A DNA stretch of 64,000 bases from Pseudomonadota bacterium (GTDB taxonomy: Bacteria; Pseudomonadota; Gammaproteobacteria; Burkholderiales; Burkholderiaceae_C). The DNA is taken from contig JAJZTW010000007.1 of assembly GCA_021847345.1 (NCBI GenBank), positions 1 through 64,000 on the forward strand, read 5' to 3'. The position numbers and the translations under genes are program-made. The notes under the pieces were generated by a model. That model was given only the letters and a program-made list of their open reading frames with translations, was not told the DNA's origin and ran no database searches. Of the stretch, positions 31,615 to 40,228 are shown one piece after another. The first letter of the stretch is position 1, and each line of letters begins with the position of its first letter.

Positions 31615-32643
31615 CTACGGCGCCCAGTCCAGCAGCGGATGCCGACCCAAGGCACTGCACACCCTCACCGACCAGGACCGCGGCACATCGCGCGGCAGCT
31701 CATCGGCACTTCCGGGCCACGGCGCGAACATCGCCGAACCCGAACCGCTCATTCGCGCAACACTTCCGCAACGCGCCTCGAGCCAGGCCTTCACGTCCTG
31801 CAACAGCGGCAGCTGCTGCGAAGCCACGCCCTGCAGGTCGTTGACTCCGAACTCCAGCGCCCGACTCATGCGAGAAGCACTCGCGAAGCTCGAGCCGGAT
31901 CCATCTGGCGTACCAGAACCCCCTGCACCCGCCGCCCCCGCCGCTACTGTTGCTCCCGCGCTCAGGCCCTGCGTCGCTTTTTCCGCAAGCGCCCTTTTGA
32001 GGCTCTCGCAAAAGCCCTCCATTGTGCAAGCGGGTGTGTCCCTTGTCAAGGCCGGGCTGCCGAACACCTGCGCGGTCGACAGGCCCGCGCCCGGCCAGGC
32101 CACGAGCACGCGCCAGCGCGGCAACTCGAGCTCGCGCAGGCGCGTTCCCACGCCCTCGGCGAAGGCGTTGCGCCCGAACACGAACACCGGCACGTCGGCG
32201 CCCAGTCCCTCGCCCACCGCCTGCAACTGCGAGCGGCGCAGGCCGAGCCCCCACAGGCGATTGAGCGCCAGCAGCACGCTGGCGGCATCCGAGCTGCCGC
32301 CGCCGAGTCCGGCCTGCGCCGGGATGTGCTTGCGCAGGCGCATGTGCACACCGAGCCGGCAGCCCGCGAACTCGCGCAGCGCGCGCGCGGCCCGCACGCA
32401 CAGGTCGTCGTCCGGAAGCCCGTCGCCGCCTTCTCGCGAGATCCCTCCGTCGTCCCGCAACTCGAAGTCGATCTCGTCGCACCAGTCGATGAACTGGAAC
32501 ACCGTCTGCAGCTCGTGCAGGCCGTCGTCGCGCCGCCCGGTGACGTGCAGGAACCAGTTCAGCTTCGCCGGCGCCGGCACGCCCAGCAGTTCCCGCAGCG
32601 GCGCCGGCGATGCGCTGAAGACGCCGGCCACGACGCCGCTCAC
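31615..32643 (-). CDS. ispE: 4-diphosphocytidyl-2-C-methyl-D-erythritol kinase
   Basis: IspE, about 342 residues, a GHMP kinase phosphorylating CDP-methylerythritol in the MEP isoprenoid pathway. The N-terminal [21 protein letters not shown] and the ATP loop [16 protein letters not shown] are diagnostic, and [12 protein letters not shown] is the third GHMP motif. The protein is longer than typical IspE (about 283-300) because an Ala/Gly/Ser-rich stretch of about 40 residues (near 225-270) interrupts the C-terminal domain. The GTG at 32643 overlaps the lolB stop by 4 bp. The gene is followed by tRNA-Gln and prs. Confidence 0.93.
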   Translation of the reverse strand: MSGVVAGVFSASPAPLRELLGVPAPAKLNWFLHVTGRRDDGLHELQTVFQFIDWCDEIDFELRDDGGISREGGDGLPDDDLCVRAARALREFAGCRLGVHMRLRKHIPAQAGLGGGSSDAASVLLALNRLWGLGLRRSQLQAVGEGLGADVPVFVFGRNAFAEGVGTRLRELELPRWRVLVAWPGAGLSTAQVFGSPALTRDTPACTMEGFCESLKRALAEKATQGLSAGATVAAGAAGAGGSGTPDGSGSSFASASRMSRALEFGVNDLQGVASQQLPLLQDVKAWLEARCGSVARMSGSGSAMFAPWPGSADELPRDVPRSWSVRVCSALGRHPLLDWAP

Positions 32644-33278
32644 GACGTCGATTCCGGCGCGCGTTGCGCCGCGGCGCTGGCGGCCGCCGCCGGCCGGCAA
32701 TCGGCACCCACCGACGCGCGACGGTCGATGACCAGGCTGAGCTGTTCGGTGGTGTCGCCCAGGACTCGCGTCAGGCGCAGGATATGCGGCGCGCCGTCGC
32801 GAAGCACCATGCGCACCTGCCAGCCGAGTTGCTCGAAGCCGCCCTGCCCCAGATCGCGCCAAGGCAGCTGCCGCGCCGGGCGCCCGCGCACCCAGTCGCC
32901 CAGGGCCTGGCGCGGCAGGCGCAGCCCCAGCGTGGCCTGGGTCATGTCCTCGAAGGAGTCGAAGGCGCGGCGCGCATGCCCGTCGTCCACGCTGGCCGAG
33001 TCGGCGTCCCAGCTGGCACGCGCCAGCACCTGGCCCAACGGCGAGGCGAGCTCGAGCGAGCCGCGCTGGCCGGAAAGCCGGAGCTCGAAGGAACCGTACA
33101 GGTTGTGCGGCTGCGGTCCCTGCTCGACCACCGAGATGCGCCCGCCGTAGTCGAGCGCGCACCCGGGACCGGCGCCGCCGGGGCCGCGCTGCGTGGCGCA
33201 GGCGCCGAGCAGCAGGGCCAGCGCCAGCGCCGCGCCTGCGCGCGTGCCGCGCAGCGGCATCGCAAGCCGACGGATCAT
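32640..33278 (-). CDS. lolB: outer membrane lipoprotein insertion protein LolB
   Basis: LolB, 212 residues, accepts lipoproteins from LolA and inserts them in the outer membrane. A lipoprotein signal ends LLLGAC with the lipidated Cys at 27. The mature part has the beta-rich LolA/LolB-fold pattern (GRISVVEQGPQPHNLYGSFEL, then GSLELASPLGQVLA). Identity in the family is low; the position upstream of ispE and downstream of a TPR gene is the standard betaproteobacterial arrangement. It overlaps both neighbours by 4 bp. The Ala-rich C-terminal tail is not conserved. Confidence 0.88.
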   Translation of the reverse strand: MIRRLAMPLRGTRAGAALALALLLGACATQRGPGGAGPGCALDYGGRISVVEQGPQPHNLYGSFELRLSGQRGSLELASPLGQVLARASWDADSASVDDGHARRAFDSFEDMTQATLGLRLPRQALGDWVRGRPARQLPWRDLGQGGFEQLGWQVRMVLRDGAPHILRLTRVLGDTTEQLSLVIDRRASVGADCRPAAAASAAAQRAPESTS

Positions 33279-35164
33279 GGGAACGTCAGGTGCAGGCGGC
33301 GCATCGCACCCAGCACGCCCGAATCCGTCGGCGCGGCCTGCCAGGCCTGGCGCAGCACCTCGGTGGCGCGCTGGTGCCTGCCACGGTGCCAGAGCACCTC
33401 GGCCAGGTGCGCGGCGATCGCCGGGTCGTTGCGACCCTCGTAGGCCTGCTCGAGCAGCAGCTGCGCGCGCTCGAGGTGACCGAGACGGAACTCGACCCAG
33501 CCCAGGCTGTCCATCACGAAGGGGTTGCCGGGGCTCAGGCGCAGCGCGCGCTCGATCAGGCCGCGCGCCTGGGCCAGCTCGCGCCGCTGGTCGGCGAGCG
33601 TGTAGCCGAGCGCGTTGAGCGCCGGCTGGTAGCGCGGGTGAGCCGCGATGACCCGGCGCAAAGCGGCCTCCATGCGTCCCTTCATCCCCGCCTGTTCGGC
33701 CGCCATCGCGGTCTCGTAGGCATAGTCGGCCTGCCGGCCCCACGCCCGCATGCCGGACTCGAGCGCCGAGTAGGCGCGCCTGGGCTCGTGCACATCCTGC
33801 AGCAGCTCGGCCAGCGCCAGCAGGCGCTGGCGCCGCGCTGCGTTGGTGTCGCGCGGCAGCGCGCGAACCAGGTCCAGCGCCGCGCCGACCTGCCCCTGCG
33901 CGACCAGCAACTTGGCCCGCTGCAGCACCAGCGCGGGATCGTGAACGCTCGCGGGAACCAGGTCGAGCCACTGCTGCGCGCGCGCCGTGGCGCCTTGCTG
34001 CAACGCCGTGTCGGACAGCGCCAGGTAGACACGAGCCAGTTCCTGACTGGAAAGCGCCTCCGGCGCAACTTCGCCGTCCGCCGGCGCGGCGCCACCCGGG
34101 GCCGATGCCGCAGGCTGCGGCGACGACGATGCGGCGGGCGCCTCGGCGGCATGCGCCCAGCCCGCCTGCCCGATCACGCGCTGCAACGCGGCATCACCGG
34201 GCATGCTCAGCTCGAGGAAACGCACCAGATCGCGCTCGGCCTGCCGTGCCTGCCCCAGCTGCTGGCGCAGCGAACCCATGATCAGCCAGATCTGCGCCAG
34301 CGCGGGCTTGTGCCGGGCCAGCACTTCGCATTGCGCCAGCGCGATGCTGTCGCGCTGCTGCCCGGTGGCGGCATCGACCCAGATCATGCGCAGGGAATCG
34401 TCATCGGGGCGTGCCGTGAAATACCCGCCCAGCAGCTTGTCGGCGCGCACCGGATCGATCCGGTAATGCTGCAGCAGCAGCATGGCGGCCGCGCGCAGCG
34501 AGGGGTCGGCGCGCAGCGCGCCCGCGGCGCGTGCCACGCCCGCGGAGACGTCGCCGGCGCGCACCTGCATGTGGGCGATGACCACCTGCGACTGCGGCAG
34601 CGACGCATACGGAGCCAGGCTGCGACGGGTCAGCGCCAGCGCCCGCGCCGCATCGGGCATGCCCTCGAACATGCCGCCCAGCGCCAGAATCGCCTCGGGC
34701 CGCTCGGGCTGCGGAGTCATCGCGAGCAGGCGCGCGACGGCGGACGCCGCGTCGGAGTCGCGCCCCATGCCCAGCAGCAATTGCACTCGCCAGGCCTGCG
34801 CACGCACCGAGCCGGGCTGCAGGTCGAGCCACACCCCGACGGCAGCCAGCGCCTGATCCGGGTGGTGCGCGCCCAGCGCCACCTGGACCACGCGCTCGAA
34901 CAACTGCGGCGAATTCATGTCGCGCGCGGCCCGCAGCAGCTCGGCGTAGGCGGTGTCGGAATGCCCGGTCAGCGCCGCGATCTCGCCGGTCAGCGTGGAA
35001 TAGAACCAGCGCGCCTGCTGCTCGGCGTCGTCGCGCACGCCGCGCGACGGCACGCTCTGCGTGATCGCGGCCACCGTGGTGGGTGATTCGGCGCCGGCCT
35101 GCCGCGCCCAGGGCGCGGCGGCCAGCGCAACCAGCAGCGAGGCGGCGAGAACGACTGGGCGCAT
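33275..35164 (-). CDS. periplasmic tetratricopeptide repeat protein
   Basis: A 629-residue secreted protein with a signal peptide (about 1-25, ending ARQAGA), then a long array of degenerate TPR helices. The clearest TPR units are near the C-terminus (PRYQPALNALGYTLADQ, NPFVMDSLGWVEFRLG, DPAIAAHLAEVLWHRG). An Ala/Pro/Ser-rich linker near 350-375 divides the array. In Burkholderiales a TPR protein of this size commonly precedes lolB-ispE; its partner is unknown, and an envelope-assembly role is plausible. It overlaps lolB by 4 bp and is divergent from mutM with 79 bp between starts. Confidence 0.88.
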   Translation of the reverse strand: MRPVVLAASLLVALAAAPWARQAGAESPTTVAAITQSVPSRGVRDDAEQQARWFYSTLTGEIAALTGHSDTAYAELLRAARDMNSPQLFERVVQVALGAHHPDQALAAVGVWLDLQPGSVRAQAWRVQLLLGMGRDSDAASAVARLLAMTPQPERPEAILALGGMFEGMPDAARALALTRRSLAPYASLPQSQVVIAHMQVRAGDVSAGVARAAGALRADPSLRAAAMLLLQHYRIDPVRADKLLGGYFTARPDDDSLRMIWVDAATGQQRDSIALAQCEVLARHKPALAQIWLIMGSLRQQLGQARQAERDLVRFLELSMPGDAALQRVIGQAGWAHAAEAPAASSSPQPAASAPGGAAPADGEVAPEALSSQELARVYLALSDTALQQGATARAQQWLDLVPASVHDPALVLQRAKLLVAQGQVGAALDLVRALPRDTNAARRQRLLALAELLQDVHEPRRAYSALESGMRAWGRQADYAYETAMAAEQAGMKGRMEAALRRVIAAHPRYQPALNALGYTLADQRRELAQARGLIERALRLSPGNPFVMDSLGWVEFRLGHLERAQLLLEQAYEGRNDPAIAAHLAEVLWHRGRHQRATEVLRQAWQAAPTDSGVLGAMRRLHLTFP

Positions 35165-35243
35165 GGGCGAACGGGAGGCGAGGCGGCTGGGCACCGCATC
35201 AGTGTAGTGCGCGCGCGGCGCGCGCCTGACGGACAATGCGCGA

Positions 35244-36071
35244 ATGCCTGAATTGCCCGAAGTCGAAGTCACCCGGCGCGCACTGGTGCAGCCCTTGCTG
35301 GGCAGCCGCATCCGCGGCGCCAGCCTGGGCAAGCCGCTGCGCTGGCCGCTGCTGTGCGAGCCGCAGGAACTCGCGGGGCTCAGCATCGATGCGCTGGAGC
35401 GCCGCGGAAAGTACCTGTTGCTGGGCCTGCAGCGCGGGCAGCTCATCGTGCATCTGGGCATGTCGGGCTCCCTGCGCTGGCATCCCCAGGGGGTCGGCCT
35501 GGCGCCGCTGCAGCCGCCGGGGCCGCACGAGCACTTCAGGCTGCTCACCGACCGCGGCGAGCTGCGCCTGAACGACCCGCGTCGTTTCGGTGCCGTGATC
35601 TGGCATGACGACCCGGCGCAAACCCATCCGCTGCTGCGCCGCCTGGGGCCGGAGCCCCTGCAGCCCGACTTCGACGGCGAACTGCTGTGGCGCGCGCTGC
35701 ACGCGCGGCGCGCCGCGGTGAAACTGCTGCTGCTGGACCAGTCGGTGGTCGCCGGCGTCGGAAACATCTACGCCTGCGAGGCGCTTTTCCGGGCGGGAAT
35801 CGATCCCCGCACCGCGGGCTGCCGCCTGTCGCGCGCGCGCTGCGCAGTCCTCGCGCAGGCACTGCGCGAAACCCTGGAGCAGGCGGTGCGGGCCGGCGGC
35901 AGCACGCTGCGCGATTTCTGCTCCAGCGATGGCGCGCAGGGGCATTTCCAGCTCGAAGCCCAGGTCTATGGCCGCGCCGGCGAGCCCTGCAAGGCATGCG
36001 CCCGGCCCGTCGCCCACCTGGTGCAAGGCCAGCGCAGCACGTACTTCTGCCGCAACTGCCAGACGCGCTGA
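35244..36071 (+). CDS. mutM: formamidopyrimidine-DNA glycosylase
   Basis: MutM (Fpg), 275 residues, excises 8-oxoguanine and formamidopyrimidines. The mature N-terminus PELPEVEVTRR supplies catalytic Pro2 and Glu3. LERRGKYLLL has the conserved Lys region. The H2TH domain includes QSVVAGVGNIYACEALF, and the C-terminal zinc finger is CKACARPV with YFCRNCQ. The ATG at 35244 is fixed by the catalytic proline. With mutY 2 kb downstream and a MutT-like gene at 143-589, all three parts of the GO system are in this window. Confidence 0.97.
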   Translation: MPELPEVEVTRRALVQPLLGSRIRGASLGKPLRWPLLCEPQELAGLSIDALERRGKYLLLGLQRGQLIVHLGMSGSLRWHPQGVGLAPLQPPGPHEHFRLLTDRGELRLNDPRRFGAVIWHDDPAQTHPLLRRLGPEPLQPDFDGELLWRALHARRAAVKLLLLDQSVVAGVGNIYACEALFRAGIDPRTAGCRLSRARCAVLAQALRETLEQAVRAGGSTLRDFCSSDGAQGHFQLEAQVYGRAGEPCKACARPVAHLVQGQRSTYFCRNCQTR

Positions 36072-36197
36072 ATCGTTGCGCTGCCGCGCCAGCTTCGACC
36101 ACGCATGGACCCGGCTTGCTCGCCGTCATGCCCAAAGCGCTCGCGGCAGGTTACGCTATGTACGTCGTGACCCAACGGCCCGCATGGCCCGCCGCCG

Positions 36198-38144
36198 ATG
36201 ACCGATCCGATCCGCCCCACCCCCTCGTCGAACAACTGGAGCCGGTTCGGCGCCTGGCGCGACCAGCGCCTGGCACGCCTGTCCGCCCTCGCCGGCTGGC
36301 TGGCAGACAGCTCGCTGGATCCGGGACTGTGGCGGGAGCCGCTGGCCGAACTCGAGCGGCGCCTGCAGCGCGATCAGGCGCAACTGGCCTTCGTCGCCGA
36401 ACTCTCGCGCGGCAAGTCCGAGCTGATCAACGCGCTGTTCTTCGGCTCCAGCGGCCAGCGCGTGCTGCCGGCCGGTGCCGGGCGCACCACGATGTGCCCG
36501 CTGGAGATCTACAGCGAACCCGGGCAGAGCGGCGTGCTGCGCCTGCTGCCGATCGAGACCCGTGCCGAATCGCGCCTGCTCAGCGACTGGAAAAGTCGCC
36601 TGCAGGAATGGCAGGAGCACAGCTTCGCCGCCGACGATGCGGTGGCCATGAGCCGCGCGCTGCAGCGCCTGTGCGACACCATCCGCGTGCCGCTGGCCAA
36701 GGCGCGGGAACTGGGCCTGCACCTGGACGAAGAACAGCCTGACTCGCCCCGCTCGCCGGATGAGCAAGTCGAGATCCCGCGCTGGCGCCATGCGCTGCTG
36801 AGCATCGAGCATCCGCTGCTGGCCCAGGGCATCAGCGTGCTGGACACGCCGGGGCTGAACGCTTTGGGCGCCGAGCCCGAGCTGACCCTGTCGCTGATTC
36901 CGTCGGCCGCCGCGGTGGTGTTCCTGCTCGGCGCCGACGCCGGTGTCACGCGCAGCGACCTGCAATTGTGGACCGAGCACATCGGCGCCGCCGGGCGCGA
37001 GCGCAGCTTCGTCGTGCTCAACAAGATCGACATGCTGTGGGACCCGCTGCGCAGCTCGGCCGAGGTGCAGGCGCAGATCCGCAGGCAATGCGAATCGGTC
37101 GCGCAGACCCTGCAGGTGCCGCTGTCGCGCGTGTTCGCGCTGAGCGCGCACAAGGGCCTGCTGGCGCGAATCCACGGCGACGACACGCTGCTGCAGCGCT
37201 CCGGGCTGCCCCAGCTCGAGGCGGCGCTGGGCGAATGCGCCGATCGCGAGCGCCGCGAATGGCTGGACGGAAGCTGGCGCGCCACGCTGCTCGACACCCG
37301 CCAGCGACTGGAGCGCGACATCGACGCGCGGGTTCGCCAGTCCGACGAGCAGCGCCTGGAACTCGAGGCGCTGCGAGGCAAGAGCAAGCAGGCGGTAGCC
37401 GCGCTGCTGCAGCGCGCGAACGCCGAACGCCACGAATTCGACGCAGCGCTGGGCCTGGTGCAGGCGGTGCAGGCGATCAACACGCGCCAGCTGACCCAGG
37501 TGGCCGAACTGCTCGACGCCAGCCGTGCGCTTCTGCGCCTGGAGAACCTGCGGCGCCAGCTTCGTTCGTCGCTGCTCAAGACCGGCCTGCGCACCGCGCT
37601 GTCCGAGGCCTGCGATGAATTCGGGCTATGCATGAACCGCGCCGAGTCGCTGCTCGAGGAAAACCAGTCGATGCTGGCAGGGGCTTGCATACGCCTGAAC
37701 AACGAATTCGCCTTCTCGGTGCCGCTGCCCAAGGCGCTGCGCCTGGATGGCGCGCGGCTCGACCTGGAGGCCATGCGCGCCGACTACATGCGCTTCGCCG
37801 GCGCCGTACAGTGGCTGCGCCTGCAAAGCACCGCCTACGCCGACCGCGTGCTGCTGTCGGCGCAGGCGCGGCTGCGCGCGATCCAGGAGCGCGCGGTGGC
37901 CGACGCCGAGCACTGGAACCGCGCCGCGCTGGCCAGCCTGCAGGCGCAGACGCGCGAGCGCCGGCGCTCGGTGCGGCGACGCCTGGCCAACCTGCAGCAG
38001 GTGGCGCAGGCCGACGGCGAACTGACCCTGCGCATCGAGCAACTGCGGGAACGAAGCGGCCAGCTTCGCGACTTGCGCAAGCAATTGCGCAACCGCTTCG
38101 AGCTCGCGCTGCCCGGGGCCGAGGCGCTGCCGGCGGCGGCCTGA
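36198..38144 (+). CDS. dynamin-like GTPase
   Basis: A 648-residue large GTPase. The P-loop reads AELSRGKS at residues 67-74, with Ala at the first position where Gly is canonical; switch 1 is RTTMCP near 96-101, G3 is DTPG at 216-219 and G4 is NKID at 275-278. A long helical C-terminal half with Arg/Glu/Gln-rich coiled-coil character follows, as in bacterial dynamin-like proteins. No membrane segment is evident. Such proteins can remodel membranes or organise nucleoids, but the role of this one is unknown. It lies between mutM and mutY, ending 4 bp before the mutY start. Confidence 0.88.
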   Translation: MTDPIRPTPSSNNWSRFGAWRDQRLARLSALAGWLADSSLDPGLWREPLAELERRLQRDQAQLAFVAELSRGKSELINALFFGSSGQRVLPAGAGRTTMCPLEIYSEPGQSGVLRLLPIETRAESRLLSDWKSRLQEWQEHSFAADDAVAMSRALQRLCDTIRVPLAKARELGLHLDEEQPDSPRSPDEQVEIPRWRHALLSIEHPLLAQGISVLDTPGLNALGAEPELTLSLIPSAAAVVFLLGADAGVTRSDLQLWTEHIGAAGRERSFVVLNKIDMLWDPLRSSAEVQAQIRRQCESVAQTLQVPLSRVFALSAHKGLLARIHGDDTLLQRSGLPQLEAALGECADRERREWLDGSWRATLLDTRQRLERDIDARVRQSDEQRLELEALRGKSKQAVAALLQRANAERHEFDAALGLVQAVQAINTRQLTQVAELLDASRALLRLENLRRQLRSSLLKTGLRTALSEACDEFGLCMNRAESLLEENQSMLAGACIRLNNEFAFSVPLPKALRLDGARLDLEAMRADYMRFAGAVQWLRLQSTAYADRVLLSAQARLRAIQERAVADAEHWNRAALASLQAQTRERRRSVRRRLANLQQVAQADGELTLRIEQLRERSGQLRDLRKQLRNRFELALPGAEALPAAA

Positions 38145-38148
38145 CGGG

Positions 38149-39219
38149 GTGGACGCAGCACCGGGAAGGCCGGGCATCGAGCCGGCGGGCTTCGCGCCGC
38201 GCGTCGTGGCCTGGCAGCGCGCCCACGGGCGCCACGACCTGCCGTGGCAGCGCAGCCGCGACCCCTATCGCGTGTGGGTGTCGGAGATCATGCTCCAGCA
38301 GACCCGCGTGGAAACCGTGCTGCGCTACTACGAGCCCTTCCTGCAGCGTTTTCCCGACGTGCGAGCGCTTGCCGGCGCGCCGCTGGACGCGGTGCTGGCG
38401 CAGTGGAGCGGCCTGGGCTACTACCGGCGCGCCCGCAATCTGCACGCCTGCGCGCAGCAGGTGTGCGAGCGCCACGGCGGCGAGTTCCCGCGCGAGCGCG
38501 CCGAACTGGAGGGCCTCGCCGGCATCGGCCGCTCGACGGCGGCGGCCATCGCGGCGTTCTGCTTCTCGCGCCGGGAGGCCATCCTCGACGCCAACGTGCA
38601 GCGCGTGCTGGGGCGCGCCTTCGCCCTGCCCCGCCCGCGCGACGCCGCGTCGCTGCGCGCGATGTGGCAGCTCGCCGAATCCCTGCTGCCGGCCCGGCAC
38701 ATCGAGGCCTACACGCAGGGCTTGATGGACCTCGGAGCCACGGTGTGCAAGCCCGCCGGGCCCGACTGCCGGGCCTGCCCGTTCGCGGCCGACTGCCCGG
38801 GCCCGGCCGACGCCGCAGAGGCTGCGCCGGCGGCACGCGCAAGCCGCGGCGCGGCGCGGCGCACCCGCGAATGGGTGCTGCTGTGGGCGCGCAGCGACGA
38901 GCCGGATGCCGCACGCGTGTGGCTGCAGCGCCGCGACGCGCAGGGCATCTGGCCCGGCCTGTGGAGCCTGCCCGGGCATGACGACGCCGCGGCCGCGCTG
39001 CGCCAGGCGGCCGAACTCGGAGAGGTGCTGGACCAGCAGGCTCGCGAGCCCGTGCGACACGCGCTCACCCACGTGGACCTGCTGCTGCGCCCCCTGCTCG
39101 TGCAGCTGCGGGCACGCCCGCGCGCCGCCGACGAGGCGCAGCACGCCGGCTGGTTCACCGTCGACGAGGCGCTGCGCCTGGGCCTGCCTGCACCGGTGCG
39201 CAAGCTGCTCGGCGGCTGA
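38149..39219 (+). CDS. mutY: adenine DNA glycosylase
   Basis: MutY, 356 residues, removes adenine mispaired with 8-oxoguanine. The catalytic Glu lies in SEIMLQQTRV (Glu46), the helix-hairpin-helix is LAGIGRSTA near 123-131, and the catalytic Asp is in ILDANVQRVL (Asp147). Four cysteines at 200, 207, 210 and 216 (C-x6-C-x2-C-x5-C) bind the 4Fe-4S cluster. A C-terminal NUDIX-like domain follows. The GTG at 38149 is 4 bp after the GTPase stop, suggesting coupled translation. It is convergent with rapZ, with 18 bp between stops. Confidence 0.96.
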   Translation: MDAAPGRPGIEPAGFAPRVVAWQRAHGRHDLPWQRSRDPYRVWVSEIMLQQTRVETVLRYYEPFLQRFPDVRALAGAPLDAVLAQWSGLGYYRRARNLHACAQQVCERHGGEFPRERAELEGLAGIGRSTAAAIAAFCFSRREAILDANVQRVLGRAFALPRPRDAASLRAMWQLAESLLPARHIEAYTQGLMDLGATVCKPAGPDCRACPFAADCPGPADAAEAAPAARASRGAARRTREWVLLWARSDEPDAARVWLQRRDAQGIWPGLWSLPGHDDAAAALRQAAELGEVLDQQAREPVRHALTHVDLLLRPLLVQLRARPRAADEAQHAGWFTVDEALRLGLPAPVRKLLGG

Positions 39220-39237
39220 CTGCGCCGAACGGGCCTG

Positions 39238-40185
39238 TCAGGACGAAGCCGCGGCGTCCAGCTCGCGATGGCGCACGATCACGCTGTACTCGCTCGCGAA
39301 GTGCTGCCCCAGCTGCTCGGCCAGGAACACCGAGCGGTGTTGCCCGCCCGTGCAGCCGATGGCCACCACCACGTAGCTGCGCTGGTCCTCGGCCATCGCC
39401 GGCAGCCAGGTCTGCAGGAAACCCTGCAGCTGTGACAGCATTCGCATCACGCTGGGCTGCGCGCGCAGGAATTCGGCCACCGGCGCATCGCGCCCGTTGA
39501 GCGGGCGCAGCAGCGGGTCGTAGTGCGGGTTCGGCAGCATGCGCACGTCGAACACGAAATCGGCGTCCAGCGCCACTCCGTGCTTGAAGGCGAAGGACTC
39601 GAACAGCAGCGTGATGCGCGAGGCCTCCAGCTGGACCGCCTGGCGCACCCATGCCCGCAGTTGCGCCGGGCGCAGGCCGCTGGTGTCGATGTGCAGGCCC
39701 AGCCCGGCCACGGGAGCGAGCAGTTCGCGCTCCAGTTCGATGGCCTCGATCAGCGCTGGCGCCGAAGCCGGCGACGGCTGGCCCGCTGCCCCGCGCGCGA
39801 GTTCGCCGCGCCGGGCCGTCAGCGGGTGCGCGCGGCGCGTCTCGGAAAAGCGCTGCACCAGGGTGTCGGTGCCACAGTCCAGGTAGATGAAATGCAGGTC
39901 GCATTGCGCGCGCAGGCGCCGCACGAGCTCGGGCAGCAGCGACAGACCCTCGGCGCCGCGCGCGTCCATCGCGATGGCCAGGCGCCGGTAGCCGGCCTGC
40001 TGCGCCACCCGCAAGAGCTCGTCGACCAGTTGCACCGGCAGGTTGTCGACGCAGTAGTAGCCGGCGTCCTCGAGGGAATTGAGCGCGATGGTCTTGCCCG
40101 AGCCCGACACCCCGGACAACAGCACCACGCGCAACGTGCGTGCCTCGCGCGACGCCTCGAGCGGGTTGCATGACCGCGTGTTCAT
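39238..40185 (-). CDS. rapZ: RNase adapter protein RapZ
   Basis: RapZ, 315 residues, an RNA-binding adapter that in E. coli hands the GlmZ small RNA to RNase E and so controls glucosamine-6-phosphate synthase. The P-loop GVSGSGKT is at 25-32, DAGYYCVDNLP follows, and the C-terminal domain has FKHGVALDADFVFDVRMLPNPHYDP and VVAIGCTGGQHRSV. The N-terminal ATG at 40185 gives about 18 residues before the conserved core; a slightly later start is possible. There is a glycine/alanine insert around 150-160. In betaproteobacteria it is often near hprK and PTS genes, which are absent here. Confidence 0.93.
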   Translation of the reverse strand: MNTRSCNPLEASREARTLRVVLLSGVSGSGKTIALNSLEDAGYYCVDNLPVQLVDELLRVAQQAGYRRLAIAMDARGAEGLSLLPELVRRLRAQCDLHFIYLDCGTDTLVQRFSETRRAHPLTARRGELARGAAGQPSPASAPALIEAIELERELLAPVAGLGLHIDTSGLRPAQLRAWVRQAVQLEASRITLLFESFAFKHGVALDADFVFDVRMLPNPHYDPLLRPLNGRDAPVAEFLRAQPSVMRMLSQLQGFLQTWLPAMAEDQRSYVVVAIGCTGGQHRSVFLAEQLGQHFASEYSVIVRHRELDAAASS

Positions 40186-40228
40186 CGAAGGCTCCGGTGC
40201 ACGATGGCGAGGATGTTGCGCCGCGCCA

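Noticed and set aside
36263-36420. Degenerate, inactive P-loop in the dynamin-like protein
   Set aside because: Only the first Gly is replaced (by Ala); the Gly-Lys-Ser core, DTPG and NKID are intact, so GTP binding is expected.
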